Shown: one piece after another, positions 16,001 through 23,270 of the stretch
Layout of the letters: each line of letters begins with the position of its first letter
How positions within the stretch are numbered: position 1 is the stretch's first letter
DNA from: Comamonadaceae bacterium UBA2121
Lineage (GTDB): Bacteria > Pseudomonadota > Gammaproteobacteria > Burkholderiales > Burkholderiaceae_C
DNA length: 64,000 bases
Assembly (NCBI GenBank): GCA_002331385.1
Contig: DCYB01000010.1
Location: forward strand, 1-64,000
Reading direction: 5' to 3'
Notes under the pieces: model-generated
What the model was told of the DNA's origin: nothing
What the model saw: only the letters and a program-made list of their open reading frames with translations
Databases searched by the model: none
Position numbers and translations under genes: made by a program

Positions 16001-18304
16001 GTGATCGTCTGTATTAACCGTCTCAAGCAGTTCGGCATCTTCAGCGACTTCAATGGAACGAAGATCCAGAAGTTCGGCCGGTACAACCTTGTCTATGGCT
16101 GGAACGGAACAGGCAAGTCAACCCTATCGAATCTATTCTCTTGCTTTGAGCTTCGCTCGATGGTTCCTCGCTTCAGTGCGGGCCAGTTTTCAGTCGTTTT
16201 GGAGGACGGCTCCACGATCACGGAAACCACACTCCCGTCATCCCAATTAAATATCCATGTCTTCAATCAACGATTTGTGCATGAGAACATTGATTGGGAC
16301 AAATCCGTAAAAAGCATCCTTCTCATTGCGAAAGAGAAGATTGATGACTTGCAGAAACTGGAGAAGCTAAAAGGCGAGCTTCAATCGAAAAAGAAAGCTC
16401 ACGACGAAAAGCAAAGCGACATCAAGAAGCAGCGTGAAGCATTGGATAAATTTCTGACCAATGCTGCCAAAAAAATGAAGCTAGGACTTCAGGCGATTGA
16501 TACGAGCGATAGCTACTACTTGAATTACGATCGCCGAAAGCTTTCTAATTTCATTCAGAGTAATGGCGATGCCATTATTAAGCCTGACTCGGTTCTTCCA
16601 GATGAAAAGGTCATCGACCTTACGAATGCCGCCAAGCCAGATCAGCTTCCAAGCATCACTTTCGCCTCAACGGCCATTGAGCCGGACTACTTTAAGAAGG
16701 CGGCAGGTCGCATCAGAGACTTGATTGGAACTACAGCAGTCAATCAAGCTATCCAGCGGCTGACTGATAACCCGGACATTCGTGACTGGGTTCAAACAGG
16801 CTTGGAAATTCATAAGAACCATGATTCGCAATCCTGCGAGTTCTGCGGCTCCCCATTCACCCAGCTTCGTGCCGAGGCACTTGCCGCTCACTTCAGCAAA
16901 GAGTTCACGGATTTTCAAAGCCGACTTCAGAGCGCCGCGATTTGGATTGAATCTCAAGGTGCTCCAGCCAATCAGTTGCCCGCAGCGACGGAGTTTTATA
17001 AAGAGCTATCGGCTGACGCAGATAAGCTCCAGAAGGAATACACATCTGCTGCTGAGAAGATCAACCAGCAAATAAACGGATGGCGGCAAGCTCTGAAAGC
17101 CAAAATTACAGACCCTGCAAAGACAGACATTCAGATTTCGGATGTGGTTGAAGAGGATGTCACGAATTTCAATGAGATCCTAAAGTCGATCGTTGCGCTC
17201 GTCGGAAAGCACAACAATAAGACTTCAAACTTCAAATCTGAGACATCCAAAAGCAAGGTGGCACTGGAACTTCACTTTGCTGCGGCTGAGGTGCAAGAAT
17301 TTGACTATGCTGGAAGTGAGAAGAAATGCAATGACCTTGAGGCTGAAGCAAAGAATGACTACAAGGAAATTGAAAAACTTGGTCAAGAGGTCGGAGCAAT
17401 AGAGGCGCTGCTCTCAAATGAGACGGTTGGGGCGAAGGAGTTCAATGACATCCTGCATCGTTTCATCGGTCGCTCTGAGCTTTGCCTGAGCTTTAATCAA
17501 AAGAAAAAAGGCTATGAGATCATCAGAAACGGAGTGGGTGAGCATGATGGGAATTTGAGCGAAGGTGAGAAGACTGCGATTGCATTTGTCTACTTCATCA
17601 CGAAGCTCAAAGAAAACGGAAACAACATCAAGGAAACGATTGTGGTTGTTGATGATCCCGTCTCAAGCTTTGACTCAAATCACTTGTTTCATGCCTATTC
17701 GTTCCTAAGAACTCAATGCACTGAAGCCAAGCAACTTTTTGTGCTGACTCATAACTTCACCTACTTCAAGCTAGTGAGAGACTGGTTCACTGGAACGAAC
17801 AGGAACAGGATTGCCAAAGGAAAAGCTGAGAATTGCTTCTTCTATCGACTGGATGCGCCTCCTGGCTCACCCCGCCATTCGCTGCTTGTTGACGCCGATG
17901 ATTCTCTGAAAAATTACGGCTCTGAGTATCACTACATCTTCAAAAAGCTCTATGAATACAGGGCGCATACGATCCTTAATAGAGATGAAGCCTTTTTGAC
18001 TGCGAACCTCGCTCGCAAGCTCATTGAATCGTTCTTTACCTTCAAATATCCCAGGCGGAGAAGCGACATAAGTCAACTGATGGATGTTGGTCTGAAAGAC
18101 TGCGCTATCACAACGCCGGAACTCAAGGAAAAAATATATCGCTTTATCAACAAATACTCGCATAGCGATGTAATTGAAATAACCGAGGAATCGGCAGAAA
18201 ACTTGGCTGGCGAAAGCCATAGCGTCATCGGACACATCTTTCAGTGGTTTGAAGAAGTGGACAAGAAGCATTACGACGAAATGATTCAGGTTGTGACTTC
18301 TTGA
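16001..18304 (+). CDS. RloC-like ABC/SMC-type ATPase with zinc-hook CxxC and putative anticodon-nuclease tail (AAA_13)
   Basis: A 767-residue AAA_13-family protein (PrrC/RloC group). Walker A GWNGTGKS is at residues 33-40, and the family motif VFNQRFVHENI lies at about 88-98. Two long coiled-coil arms surround C279-x2-C282 (SCEFCGSP), placed like the zinc hook of RloC and Rad50. The ABC signature LSEGEK is at 519-524, Walker B VVVDDPVSS at 548-556, and the switch His at 584 (LTHNF). The C-terminal 110 residues hold R672-x3-E676 and H721, the order of the Arg-Glu-His triad of PrrC-type anticodon nucleases, but with a longer Glu-His gap than in PrrC. GTG 16001 is preferred because family members start MIxxIxxL; ATG 15968 would add eleven residues. 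AT-rich compared with the core. tRNA cleavage on DNA-damage or phage signals is inferred. Confidence 0.8.
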   Translation: MIVCINRLKQFGIFSDFNGTKIQKFGRYNLVYGWNGTGKSTLSNLFSCFELRSMVPRFSAGQFSVVLEDGSTITETTLPSSQLNIHVFNQRFVHENIDWDKSVKSILLIAKEKIDDLQKLEKLKGELQSKKKAHDEKQSDIKKQREALDKFLTNAAKKMKLGLQAIDTSDSYYLNYDRRKLSNFIQSNGDAIIKPDSVLPDEKVIDLTNAAKPDQLPSITFASTAIEPDYFKKAAGRIRDLIGTTAVNQAIQRLTDNPDIRDWVQTGLEIHKNHDSQSCEFCGSPFTQLRAEALAAHFSKEFTDFQSRLQSAAIWIESQGAPANQLPAATEFYKELSADADKLQKEYTSAAEKINQQINGWRQALKAKITDPAKTDIQISDVVEEDVTNFNEILKSIVALVGKHNNKTSNFKSETSKSKVALELHFAAAEVQEFDYAGSEKKCNDLEAEAKNDYKEIEKLGQEVGAIEALLSNETVGAKEFNDILHRFIGRSELCLSFNQKKKGYEIIRNGVGEHDGNLSEGEKTAIAFVYFITKLKENGNNIKETIVVVDDPVSSFDSNHLFHAYSFLRTQCTEAKQLFVLTHNFTYFKLVRDWFTGTNRNRIAKGKAENCFFYRLDAPPGSPRHSLLVDADDSLKNYGSEYHYIFKKLYEYRAHTILNRDEAFLTANLARKLIESFFTFKYPRRRSDISQLMDVGLKDCAITTPELKEKIYRFINKYSHSDVIEITEESAENLAGESHSVIGHIFQWFEEVDKKHYDEMIQVVTS

Positions 18305-18371
18305 GCATTAACTTCAGAACGAAGGCACGGACAGGCAAGGGCTGTGCGCAGGCCCTGCCAGCAGGCGCAGC

Positions 18372-18392
18372 AAAAAGGGGCCGAAGCCCCTT
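18372..18392 (-). terminator. Rho-independent terminator of radC
   Basis: On the minus strand AAGGGGC-TTCG-GCCCCTTTTT forms a perfect stem with a UUCG tetraloop and a short T run, three bases beyond the radC stop codon. It also separates radC from the convergent RloC-like gene. Confidence 0.75.
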
Positions 18393-18395
18393 GAG

Positions 18396-18905
18396 CTAGA
18401 TCAGCCCACGCTCGGCGAACGATGCCGTTGCGTTGCCGGCGACGATGACGTGATCGAGTACGCGCACGTCCACAAGCCCCAGTGCTTCCCTGAGCCGCTG
18501 GGTCAGCGCTTGGTCTGCCGCACTCGGCTCGGGATTACCGCTCGGATGATTGTGCGAAACGATGACCGCGGCCGCGTTGTGCCGCAGGGCTGCCTTGACC
18601 ACCTCGCGCGGATGAACTTCGGCCGAGTCGATGGTGCCCTGGAACATCTCGGCATACTCGATCAGACGATGCTGTGTATCGAGGAACAGCACAGCGAACA
18701 CTTCATGCTCGAAGCCGCCCAGCTTGGTGCACAGGTACTCCTTGACCGCCGCCGGCGAAGTGAACGATGCACCGCGCTGCATCTTGTGCTCGATGGCCTG
18801 GCGCGCAGCATCCAGAATCTGGTCGGCCGTCGCCGGCTGGTAGTGACCCTGCGCATCGCGCACCATCAGCGAGGCGTCGAACGAGGAAAAGGAAAATTGC
18901 GACAT
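18396..18905 (-). CDS. radC: RadC/JAB-domain protein of mobile elements
   Basis: A 169-residue RadC-type protein. The C-terminal JAMM/MPN+ metal motif is complete: VIVSHNHPSGNPEPSAADQALT. The upstream TVDSAEVHPREVVKAAL-like segment (GTIDSAEVHPREVVKAALRHNAA) matches the family. It lacks the N-terminal helix-hairpin-helix domain of chromosomal RadC, as usual for the short versions on ICEs and plasmids. The biological role is unsettled; the JAB fold suggests a metalloprotease-like or DNA-related activity. It is a standard core gene near the integrase in Tn4371-like ICEs and ends in its own terminator. Confidence 0.92.
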   Translation of the reverse strand: MSQFSFSSFDASLMVRDAQGHYQPATADQILDAARQAIEHKMQRGASFTSPAAVKEYLCTKLGGFEHEVFAVLFLDTQHRLIEYAEMFQGTIDSAEVHPREVVKAALRHNAAAVIVSHNHPSGNPEPSAADQALTQRLREALGLVDVRVLDHVIVAGNATASFAERGLI

Positions 18906-19258
18906 GAGCGTGCTCCGGTTGCACGGGCGGAATTGCCCGGAACCGTCGCCAGCACGGCGCAGCGCAAGCAGTCAGGGGTCGCAGACGGCCGCCAGGACGC
19001 AAGCGCGCATAGCGCGCGAAGCCCTTGACGGCGAGAACGCCGTGATACGGTGAAGGGAACAGCAAGACCGCCCACACCCGCCCACTGCACACCCTCGGCT
19101 TTTGGGGCAAGCGGAGCGCGCAGGCCCGGATCAACGAGCAGGGCCGGAGGCGTCAGTGATGGAAGCCCGGCAGGGACGAGACTCGCGCCGCGAGGCTCGA
19201 TGCGCAGCACGACAGCGCGACGGCGGTGCGCCGGGACGCCCAAATGCCCGGGACAGAA
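18906..19258. other. Gene-free stretch between radC and DUF1016
   Basis: No coding frame is supported. The stretch is GC-rich and carries repeat copy F at 19107-19160, plus a CTTGACGGC segment (about 19024) resembling one at about 15692. Confidence 0.5.
19107..19160. repeat. ICE intergenic repeat, copy F (second subtype)
   Basis: GGCAAGCGGAGCGCGCAGGC and GGGCCGGAGGCGTCAGTGATG-like sequence match copy D at 15791. Together they bracket the RloC-like gene and radC. Confidence 0.65.
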
Positions 19259-20323
19259 CTACTCGGCATCCGTCTTGCGCTGCTCAATCTGCAACCGTGC
19301 CCGTTCGGTCGCCTGCTGCAACCGCTCTCCCAGCACCGCACGCGGTGGCAAGCTCGTCAGGTACTCGGCAACGTGGATGCCCGACTTGTCCAACTCCAGC
19401 AACTCGATCTGCTCACGCTTCTTGCCGGTGCAAAGAATGATCCCCAGCGGCGAGGCTTCTTCCGGCTCGCGCTCATGCTTGTCCAGCCAGCGCAGATAAA
19501 GCTCCATCTGCCCCTTGTACGCGGCCTTGAACTCGCCAACCTTCAATTCCACCGCCACCAGGCGCCGCAGCTTGCGGTTGTAGAACAGCAGATCGAGGTG
19601 GAAATCCTCGTCGTCGATCTGGATGCGTTTCTGCCGGGCAACGAAGGAGAAACCCGCACCCAGTTCCAGCAGGAAGGACTCCATTTCGCGGATGATCGCG
19701 GCCTCCAAGTCGCCTTCCTGCCAGGTGTCCCGCAGCCCGAGGAAGTCGAGGATGTACGGATCGCGCATGACCAGGGCGGGCGACATGCGCTGCGCATCGC
19801 GCATCGTCGCCAACTCCTGCGCGATGGTTTCGTCCGGCTTTTGGGACAGCGCCGTGCGCTCGTAGAGCATCGAGTCGATGCGTTCGCGCAGCGTCCGCAC
19901 GCTCCAGCGGCCGGCGCTCGCCATCTGCGCGTAATAGTCCCGCTGGAGCGGGTCTTTGAGCGGCAGCAGGGCCAGAAAATGTGACCAGCTCAATTGTCGT
20001 GACAGCGTCACGACAATTGGCTCGTCCGAGTAGGTGGCGGCGAACTGCACCATCCGGCGCAGATTCTTGTCCGCGAAGCTGCGCCCGTAGTCGCGTACCA
20101 ACTGCTCGGCCAAGGTTGGCAGGATTTCCTCGCCGTACCCGGCTCGCTGACCGGCCAGCACTTCCGTATGGATGCGCTGGCCGATGCGCCAGAACAGCAG
20201 GGTCAGCTCGGCATTGACGGCCGAGGCAGCGCGCTTGTGCGCCGCCTCGATCAGCGCCCGAATATCGCCCAGCAGCGCCGACGGCACTGCGGAGGACGCC
20301 ACGGATACTTTGCGCCGGTTCAT
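19259..20323 (-). CDS. DUF1016 / YhcG-type PDDEXK nuclease domain protein
   Basis: A 354-residue protein with the two YhcG domains. The N-terminal DUF1016 part has LLFWRIGQRIHTEVL, GYGEEILPTLAEQL and SFADKNLRRMVQFA. The C-terminal PD-(D/E)xK nuclease part has FHLDLLFYNRKLRRLVAVELK, giving D, E and K catalytic positions, followed by GQMELYLRWLDKHE. YhcG proteins are predicted restriction-like or recombination-associated nucleases; the substrate is unknown. The ATG overlaps the integrase stop by four bases (20320-20323), so it is translated from the integrase message. This tight coupling makes a role in ICE integration, stability or exclusion plausible. Confidence 0.9.
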   Translation of the reverse strand: MNRRKVSVASSAVPSALLGDIRALIEAAHKRAASAVNAELTLLFWRIGQRIHTEVLAGQRAGYGEEILPTLAEQLVRDYGRSFADKNLRRMVQFAATYSDEPIVVTLSRQLSWSHFLALLPLKDPLQRDYYAQMASAGRWSVRTLRERIDSMLYERTALSQKPDETIAQELATMRDAQRMSPALVMRDPYILDFLGLRDTWQEGDLEAAIIREMESFLLELGAGFSFVARQKRIQIDDEDFHLDLLFYNRKLRRLVAVELKVGEFKAAYKGQMELYLRWLDKHEREPEEASPLGIILCTGKKREQIELLELDKSGIHVAEYLTSLPPRAVLGERLQQATERARLQIEQRKTDAE

Positions 20324-21519
20324 GTCGTCACCTCCACGGGGCGCTGCGCCCTAGTGATTGTCTTGCGCCGGTTCGCCACCAGTTCGGCCGCCTTGCGCAC
20401 CGGGTCATCCTCGGTGTGGACATAGCGCATGAACATCGCCACGGTCTTGTGCGCCGTCAGCGCCATGCCGACCTTGACCGGAATGCCAGAGTTGGCAATG
20501 TCCGTGGCCGAGCGATGGCGGATGCCGTGCGTGCCGACGTGGGCCGCGCCGGCCGCCTTGAGCGCGCGGCACCAGCCGCCGTAATACTCGCCCGTGGTCA
20601 AGTGCTGGCCCGTATGGCTCGGGGACGGCAGCACATGGGGAATGCCGTCCTGCCTCGGCGCGGTCGAAAGCAGTCGGTAGGCTTCCTCACTCATCGGCTT
20701 GGACATGCCGCCGGTCTTGCTGTCGGGCCAAACCACGCGGCGGTTCTCGAAATCCACCCAATCCCATTGGAGCGTGACGATTTCGCCACGGCGGGCAGCG
20801 AACTCGAATTGCAAGCGGATCGCCAGGGGAATGACGTAAGGCTCCAGCCCTTCCGCCTCCAGCTTGCTCAGATGGCGGAAGATCCGCGCCATGTCCTCGT
20901 CGCTGATGAGGTGCGTGGCCTTCCCGTTGGGGTACATCGGGACGTGGCGGCACGGGTTGGTTCCATCCGTCCGGTAGCCCCACACCTCGGCCAGATTGAA
21001 CATCCTGCGCATCACGCTGAAAGCGTTGTTGGCCTCGGCCGGCTTGTGGGCCATCTTCTTCATCACTGTGGCCACGTCGGGCCGCTTCACGTCCTGCACC
21101 TTCATCCGGCCCAGCATCGGAACGATGCAGCGGTCTATGACGGCCTGATAGCCGCGTTGCGTGCTGGGCTTGTTGCGCAGCTTGGAGTAGTCCTCCATGA
21201 ACTTGCCACACAGTTCCGCGACCGTGGGCGCGGCACGGGCGGCGGCCTTGGCCGCCCCAGGATCACCGCCCTTGCGCACCTCGGCCAGCCACTCCTGGGC
21301 CAAGGCGCGGGCCTGCTCGACAGTCAGTTCCCCATACAGGCCCAAGGCGGGCTTGCGCCGCTCTCCGGCGTTCGTGCGGTATTGCAGCATGAACACCTTG
21401 CGGCCCGCCGGGGTGATCTTGCAGAGGAAGCCGGGCACCATCGTGTCCCGGAGTTCGACAGCCTGCGCCTGCGGTTGTGCCGCATCGACGGCGGACTTGG
21501 TGAGCTTGAGTTTTGCCAT
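20320..21519 (-). CDS. int: ICE tyrosine recombinase (integrase), DUF4102/P4 type
   Basis: A 399-residue site-specific recombinase that integrates and excises the ICE. The N-terminal DUF4102 arm-binding domain (LRDTMVPGFLCKITPAGRKVF) is followed by a core-binding SAM-like domain. The catalytic domain has Arg in FEFAARRGEIVTLQW, Lys in SKTG, the HGIRHRSATDIANSG box and a C-terminal Tyr in FMRYVH. ATG 21519 has GAGGAG seven bases upstream; the ORF start at 21567 adds 16 non-conserved residues. The gene is the outermost of the element, reading inward from the phasin side, and is coupled to the DUF1016 nuclease. Confidence 0.94.
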   Translation of the reverse strand: MAKLKLTKSAVDAAQPQAQAVELRDTMVPGFLCKITPAGRKVFMLQYRTNAGERRKPALGLYGELTVEQARALAQEWLAEVRKGGDPGAAKAAARAAPTVAELCGKFMEDYSKLRNKPSTQRGYQAVIDRCIVPMLGRMKVQDVKRPDVATVMKKMAHKPAEANNAFSVMRRMFNLAEVWGYRTDGTNPCRHVPMYPNGKATHLISDEDMARIFRHLSKLEAEGLEPYVIPLAIRLQFEFAARRGEIVTLQWDWVDFENRRVVWPDSKTGGMSKPMSEEAYRLLSTAPRQDGIPHVLPSPSHTGQHLTTGEYYGGWCRALKAAGAAHVGTHGIRHRSATDIANSGIPVKVGMALTAHKTVAMFMRYVHTEDDPVRKAAELVANRRKTITRAQRPVEVTT

Positions 21520-21868
21520 GATGACTCCTCGGAACAACCCGGTTTCCAAGAACCACATGGGAGCCATGCGAGCACAAGCCGGGTCAGGTTTCAGAAAGCA
21601 CCGGCATATGTTGAACTCGCCTAAGTCATTGATAAACCTGCTGTATCTGGCTTGGGCGTAGTCCGGCGTAATGTCGGGCTGGAGTCATCGTGAAATAAAA
21701 AAAAGCCCAGTCAGGGACTGGGCTGTTAAGGGATCCTAGAAACCGGGTTTCAAGAGGATCCAAGGAGACAACTGGTGGATTCAGTAGATGCTTTTAGCAA
21801 CACTTGTTGAATCGATGGGCCAATGTTAGGGGTTAACCCTTTATGCGTCAATGGCCCGTTGTAAATTA
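21520..21868. other. ICE end, phasin terminator and phasin 3' region
   Basis: No gene. From left: the integrase leader, the probable ICE boundary, the phasin terminator (21696-21724), then about 145 bases of phasin 3' untranslated sequence. That part contains the palindrome GGGTTAACCC (about 21829-21838) nested within GGGCCAATG / CAATGGCCC arms, and a second one, GAAACCGGGTTTC, between two GGATCC sites (21731-21761). Confidence 0.55.
21696..21724 (-). terminator. Rho-independent terminator of the phasin gene
   Basis: On the minus strand AGCCCAGTC and GACTGGGCT form a perfect nine-base stem around a three-base loop, followed by eight T and then ATTTCAC. The T-tract is the last sequence clearly belonging to the phasin unit before the ICE. 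Confidence 0.88.
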
Positions 21869-22426
21869 TTAACGCTTGCGGGGAGCTGCAGCGGCTGCAG
21901 TCTTGGCGGCGTTGGTAGCGGTGTTGGCCACAGCGTTGAAGTTGGCTTCAGCGACGTCGCTGGCTTGCTTCACAGCCTTTTGAACGGATTCAAAAGCGTT
22001 GTTGGCGGCGCTCACTGCGCTCTTGAACACGGCCACGCTGGTTTCGGAACCGGCGGGAGCGTTCTTGGCAGCGGTGTCCACCAGGGTGTTGAAGCTGCGC
22101 TGGGCTTCTTGCGCCTGGGTTTCGAAGGCCTTGCTGAACTCGGTGCCAGTGCCGGAAGCGATGTCATACAGGTGACGGCTGTAAGCCACCGACTTTTCAG
22201 CGATGGGTTGCAGCAGGCCAGCTTGCAGTGCGAGCAGCTCTTGGGGATCCTTGGCAGCCAGAACGGCTTGGGTGTGCTGTGCAACGTCTGCCAGGGCAGC
22301 GCGCGAAGCGGTCACATTCAGTTCCACCAGCTTTTCGAAGCCTTCGAATGCCTTGTTGGTCAGGCCGAAGAATGTTTCGAGGTTGGCTTTTTGTGCAGCG
22401 ATCACTTGTTCGGGGGTCAGGGACAT
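21869..22426 (-). CDS. Phasin family protein (PHA granule-associated)
   Basis: A 185-residue phasin. It begins MSLTPEQVIAAQKANLETFFGLTNKAFEGFEKLVELN, the classical PhaP/phasin_2 start, and is almost entirely amphipathic helix with an Ala/Lys-rich tail (AAKTAAAAAPRKR). Phasins coat polyhydroxyalkanoate granules in the cytoplasm. ATG 22426 is preceded by CTGGAGA; the longer ORF start is rejected. Upstream are two palindromic sites likely bound by a PhaR-type repressor. The gene is monocistronic, ending at its own terminator, next to which the ICE is inserted, so the gene itself is intact. Confidence 0.92.
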   Translation of the reverse strand: MSLTPEQVIAAQKANLETFFGLTNKAFEGFEKLVELNVTASRAALADVAQHTQAVLAAKDPQELLALQAGLLQPIAEKSVAYSRHLYDIASGTGTEFSKAFETQAQEAQRSFNTLVDTAAKNAPAGSETSVAVFKSAVSAANNAFESVQKAVKQASDVAEANFNAVANTATNAAKTAAAAAPRKR

Positions 22427-22484
22427 GGTCAATCTCCAGTAGGGGTGGTTGATAACTGCTCTGACGTGACCTGATCTGCGTGTC

Positions 22485-22560
22485 ATGTTGCAGTGCAGCA
22501 TAGAATGAATTGTAGGGGCCTGATTTCAAATTACAAGTCTTTTTTGTTGCAGTGCAACAA
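22485..22560. promoter_or_regulatory. Two palindromic PhaR-like operator sites
   Basis: TTGTTGCAGTGCAACAA (22544-22560) is a perfect odd palindrome, and ATGTTGCAGTGCAGCAT (22485-22501) is the same site with one mismatch between its arms. Centres are 59 bases apart. They sit between the phasin and the divergent thioesterase. TGC-rich palindromes upstream of phasin genes are known PhaR targets; the assignment here is inferred. Confidence 0.6.
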
Positions 22561-22663
22561 TTTAGAGTATGTACCTCAAAACCTCATTCATGCTGCCTGC
22601 TGGTGGCAATCGATCAGTGCACGTGCCTGCACTGGCAAAATAGGCGGTCAGCATGAAACAACC

Positions 22664-23119
22664 ATGACAGAGACAAATACCCCGACGCCACGCCCGGCAC
22701 CAGAGCACCGCTCCCGGTTCTGCGTTTTTCGCAGCATTGGCACCCGCTGGATGGACAATGATCTTTACGGTCACGTGAACAACGTCGTCTACTACAGTTG
22801 GTTCGATACCGCCGTCAATGGCTATCTGATCGAGCAGGGCGCACTGGATATCCACCACGGCAGCACCATCGGCTTGGTGGTCGAGACGCAGTGCAACTAT
22901 TTTTCCTCGCTGGCGTTTCCGCAAACCGTGGAGGCAGGTCTGCGCGTGGGGCGGCTGGGCAGTTCGAGCGTGCGATATGAGATCGGTTTGTTCGCGCAGG
23001 GCGAGGAGATGACGGCTGCGCTGGGCCATTTCGTGCATGTCTATGTGGATCGCGACACCCGCAGGCCGTGCCCGTTGCCGGAAAAATTGCGTGAAGTGCT
23101 GGACTCGCTTCGTCTTTGA
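22664..23119 (+). CDS. Acyl-CoA thioesterase, 4HBT hot-dog family
   Basis: A 151-residue single hot-dog domain. The signature RWMDNDLYGHVNNVVYYSWFD, with the catalytic Asp and HVNN turn, is the 4-hydroxybenzoyl-CoA thioesterase/YbgC-like pattern; ETQCNYFSSLAFP follows as the central helix-strand. It would hydrolyse an acyl-CoA in the cytoplasm; the substrate cannot be read from the sequence. ATG 22664 is preferred because it places the domain near the N-terminus; the frame extends upstream into the phasin promoter region. It is divergent from the phasin gene and could share its regulation. Confidence 0.88.
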   Translation: MTETNTPTPRPAPEHRSRFCVFRSIGTRWMDNDLYGHVNNVVYYSWFDTAVNGYLIEQGALDIHHGSTIGLVVETQCNYFSSLAFPQTVEAGLRVGRLGSSSVRYEIGLFAQGEEMTAALGHFVHVYVDRDTRRPCPLPEKLREVLDSLRL

Positions 23120-23270
23120 GAGTGCTTCGTCCCCGTGCACGGCCGTTGCGCGCTCCTTTTGCACCCACGGGGTACTGTAAGGTGACACAATGTGCGAAGC
23201 GTTTCAGATCCAGGGAGTCATCCACGTTCGCCGCGGCCTTGCGCCTGCGTGATGACCATTCATATTTGAC

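Larger units (their letters stand above)
1..21695. mobile_element. Tn4371-like integrative and conjugative element, right part
   Basis: The block carries the core of the Tn4371 ICE family: integrase at the outer end, RadC, DUF932, ParB-like, DUF736, DUF2958, DUF2285, AlpA-like, RepA, ParA, DUF2840, TraF peptidase and DUF3363 relaxase. Most core genes lie on the minus strand in tightly coupled operons. The mating-pair genes (TraG and TrbB-like) expected next to the relaxase would lie left of the window. The right boundary is inferred to lie between the integrase start (21519) and the phasin terminator (about 21700). The exact att base was not determined, because the partner end is outside the window. 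Cargo genes are lower in GC than the core. Confidence 0.85.
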
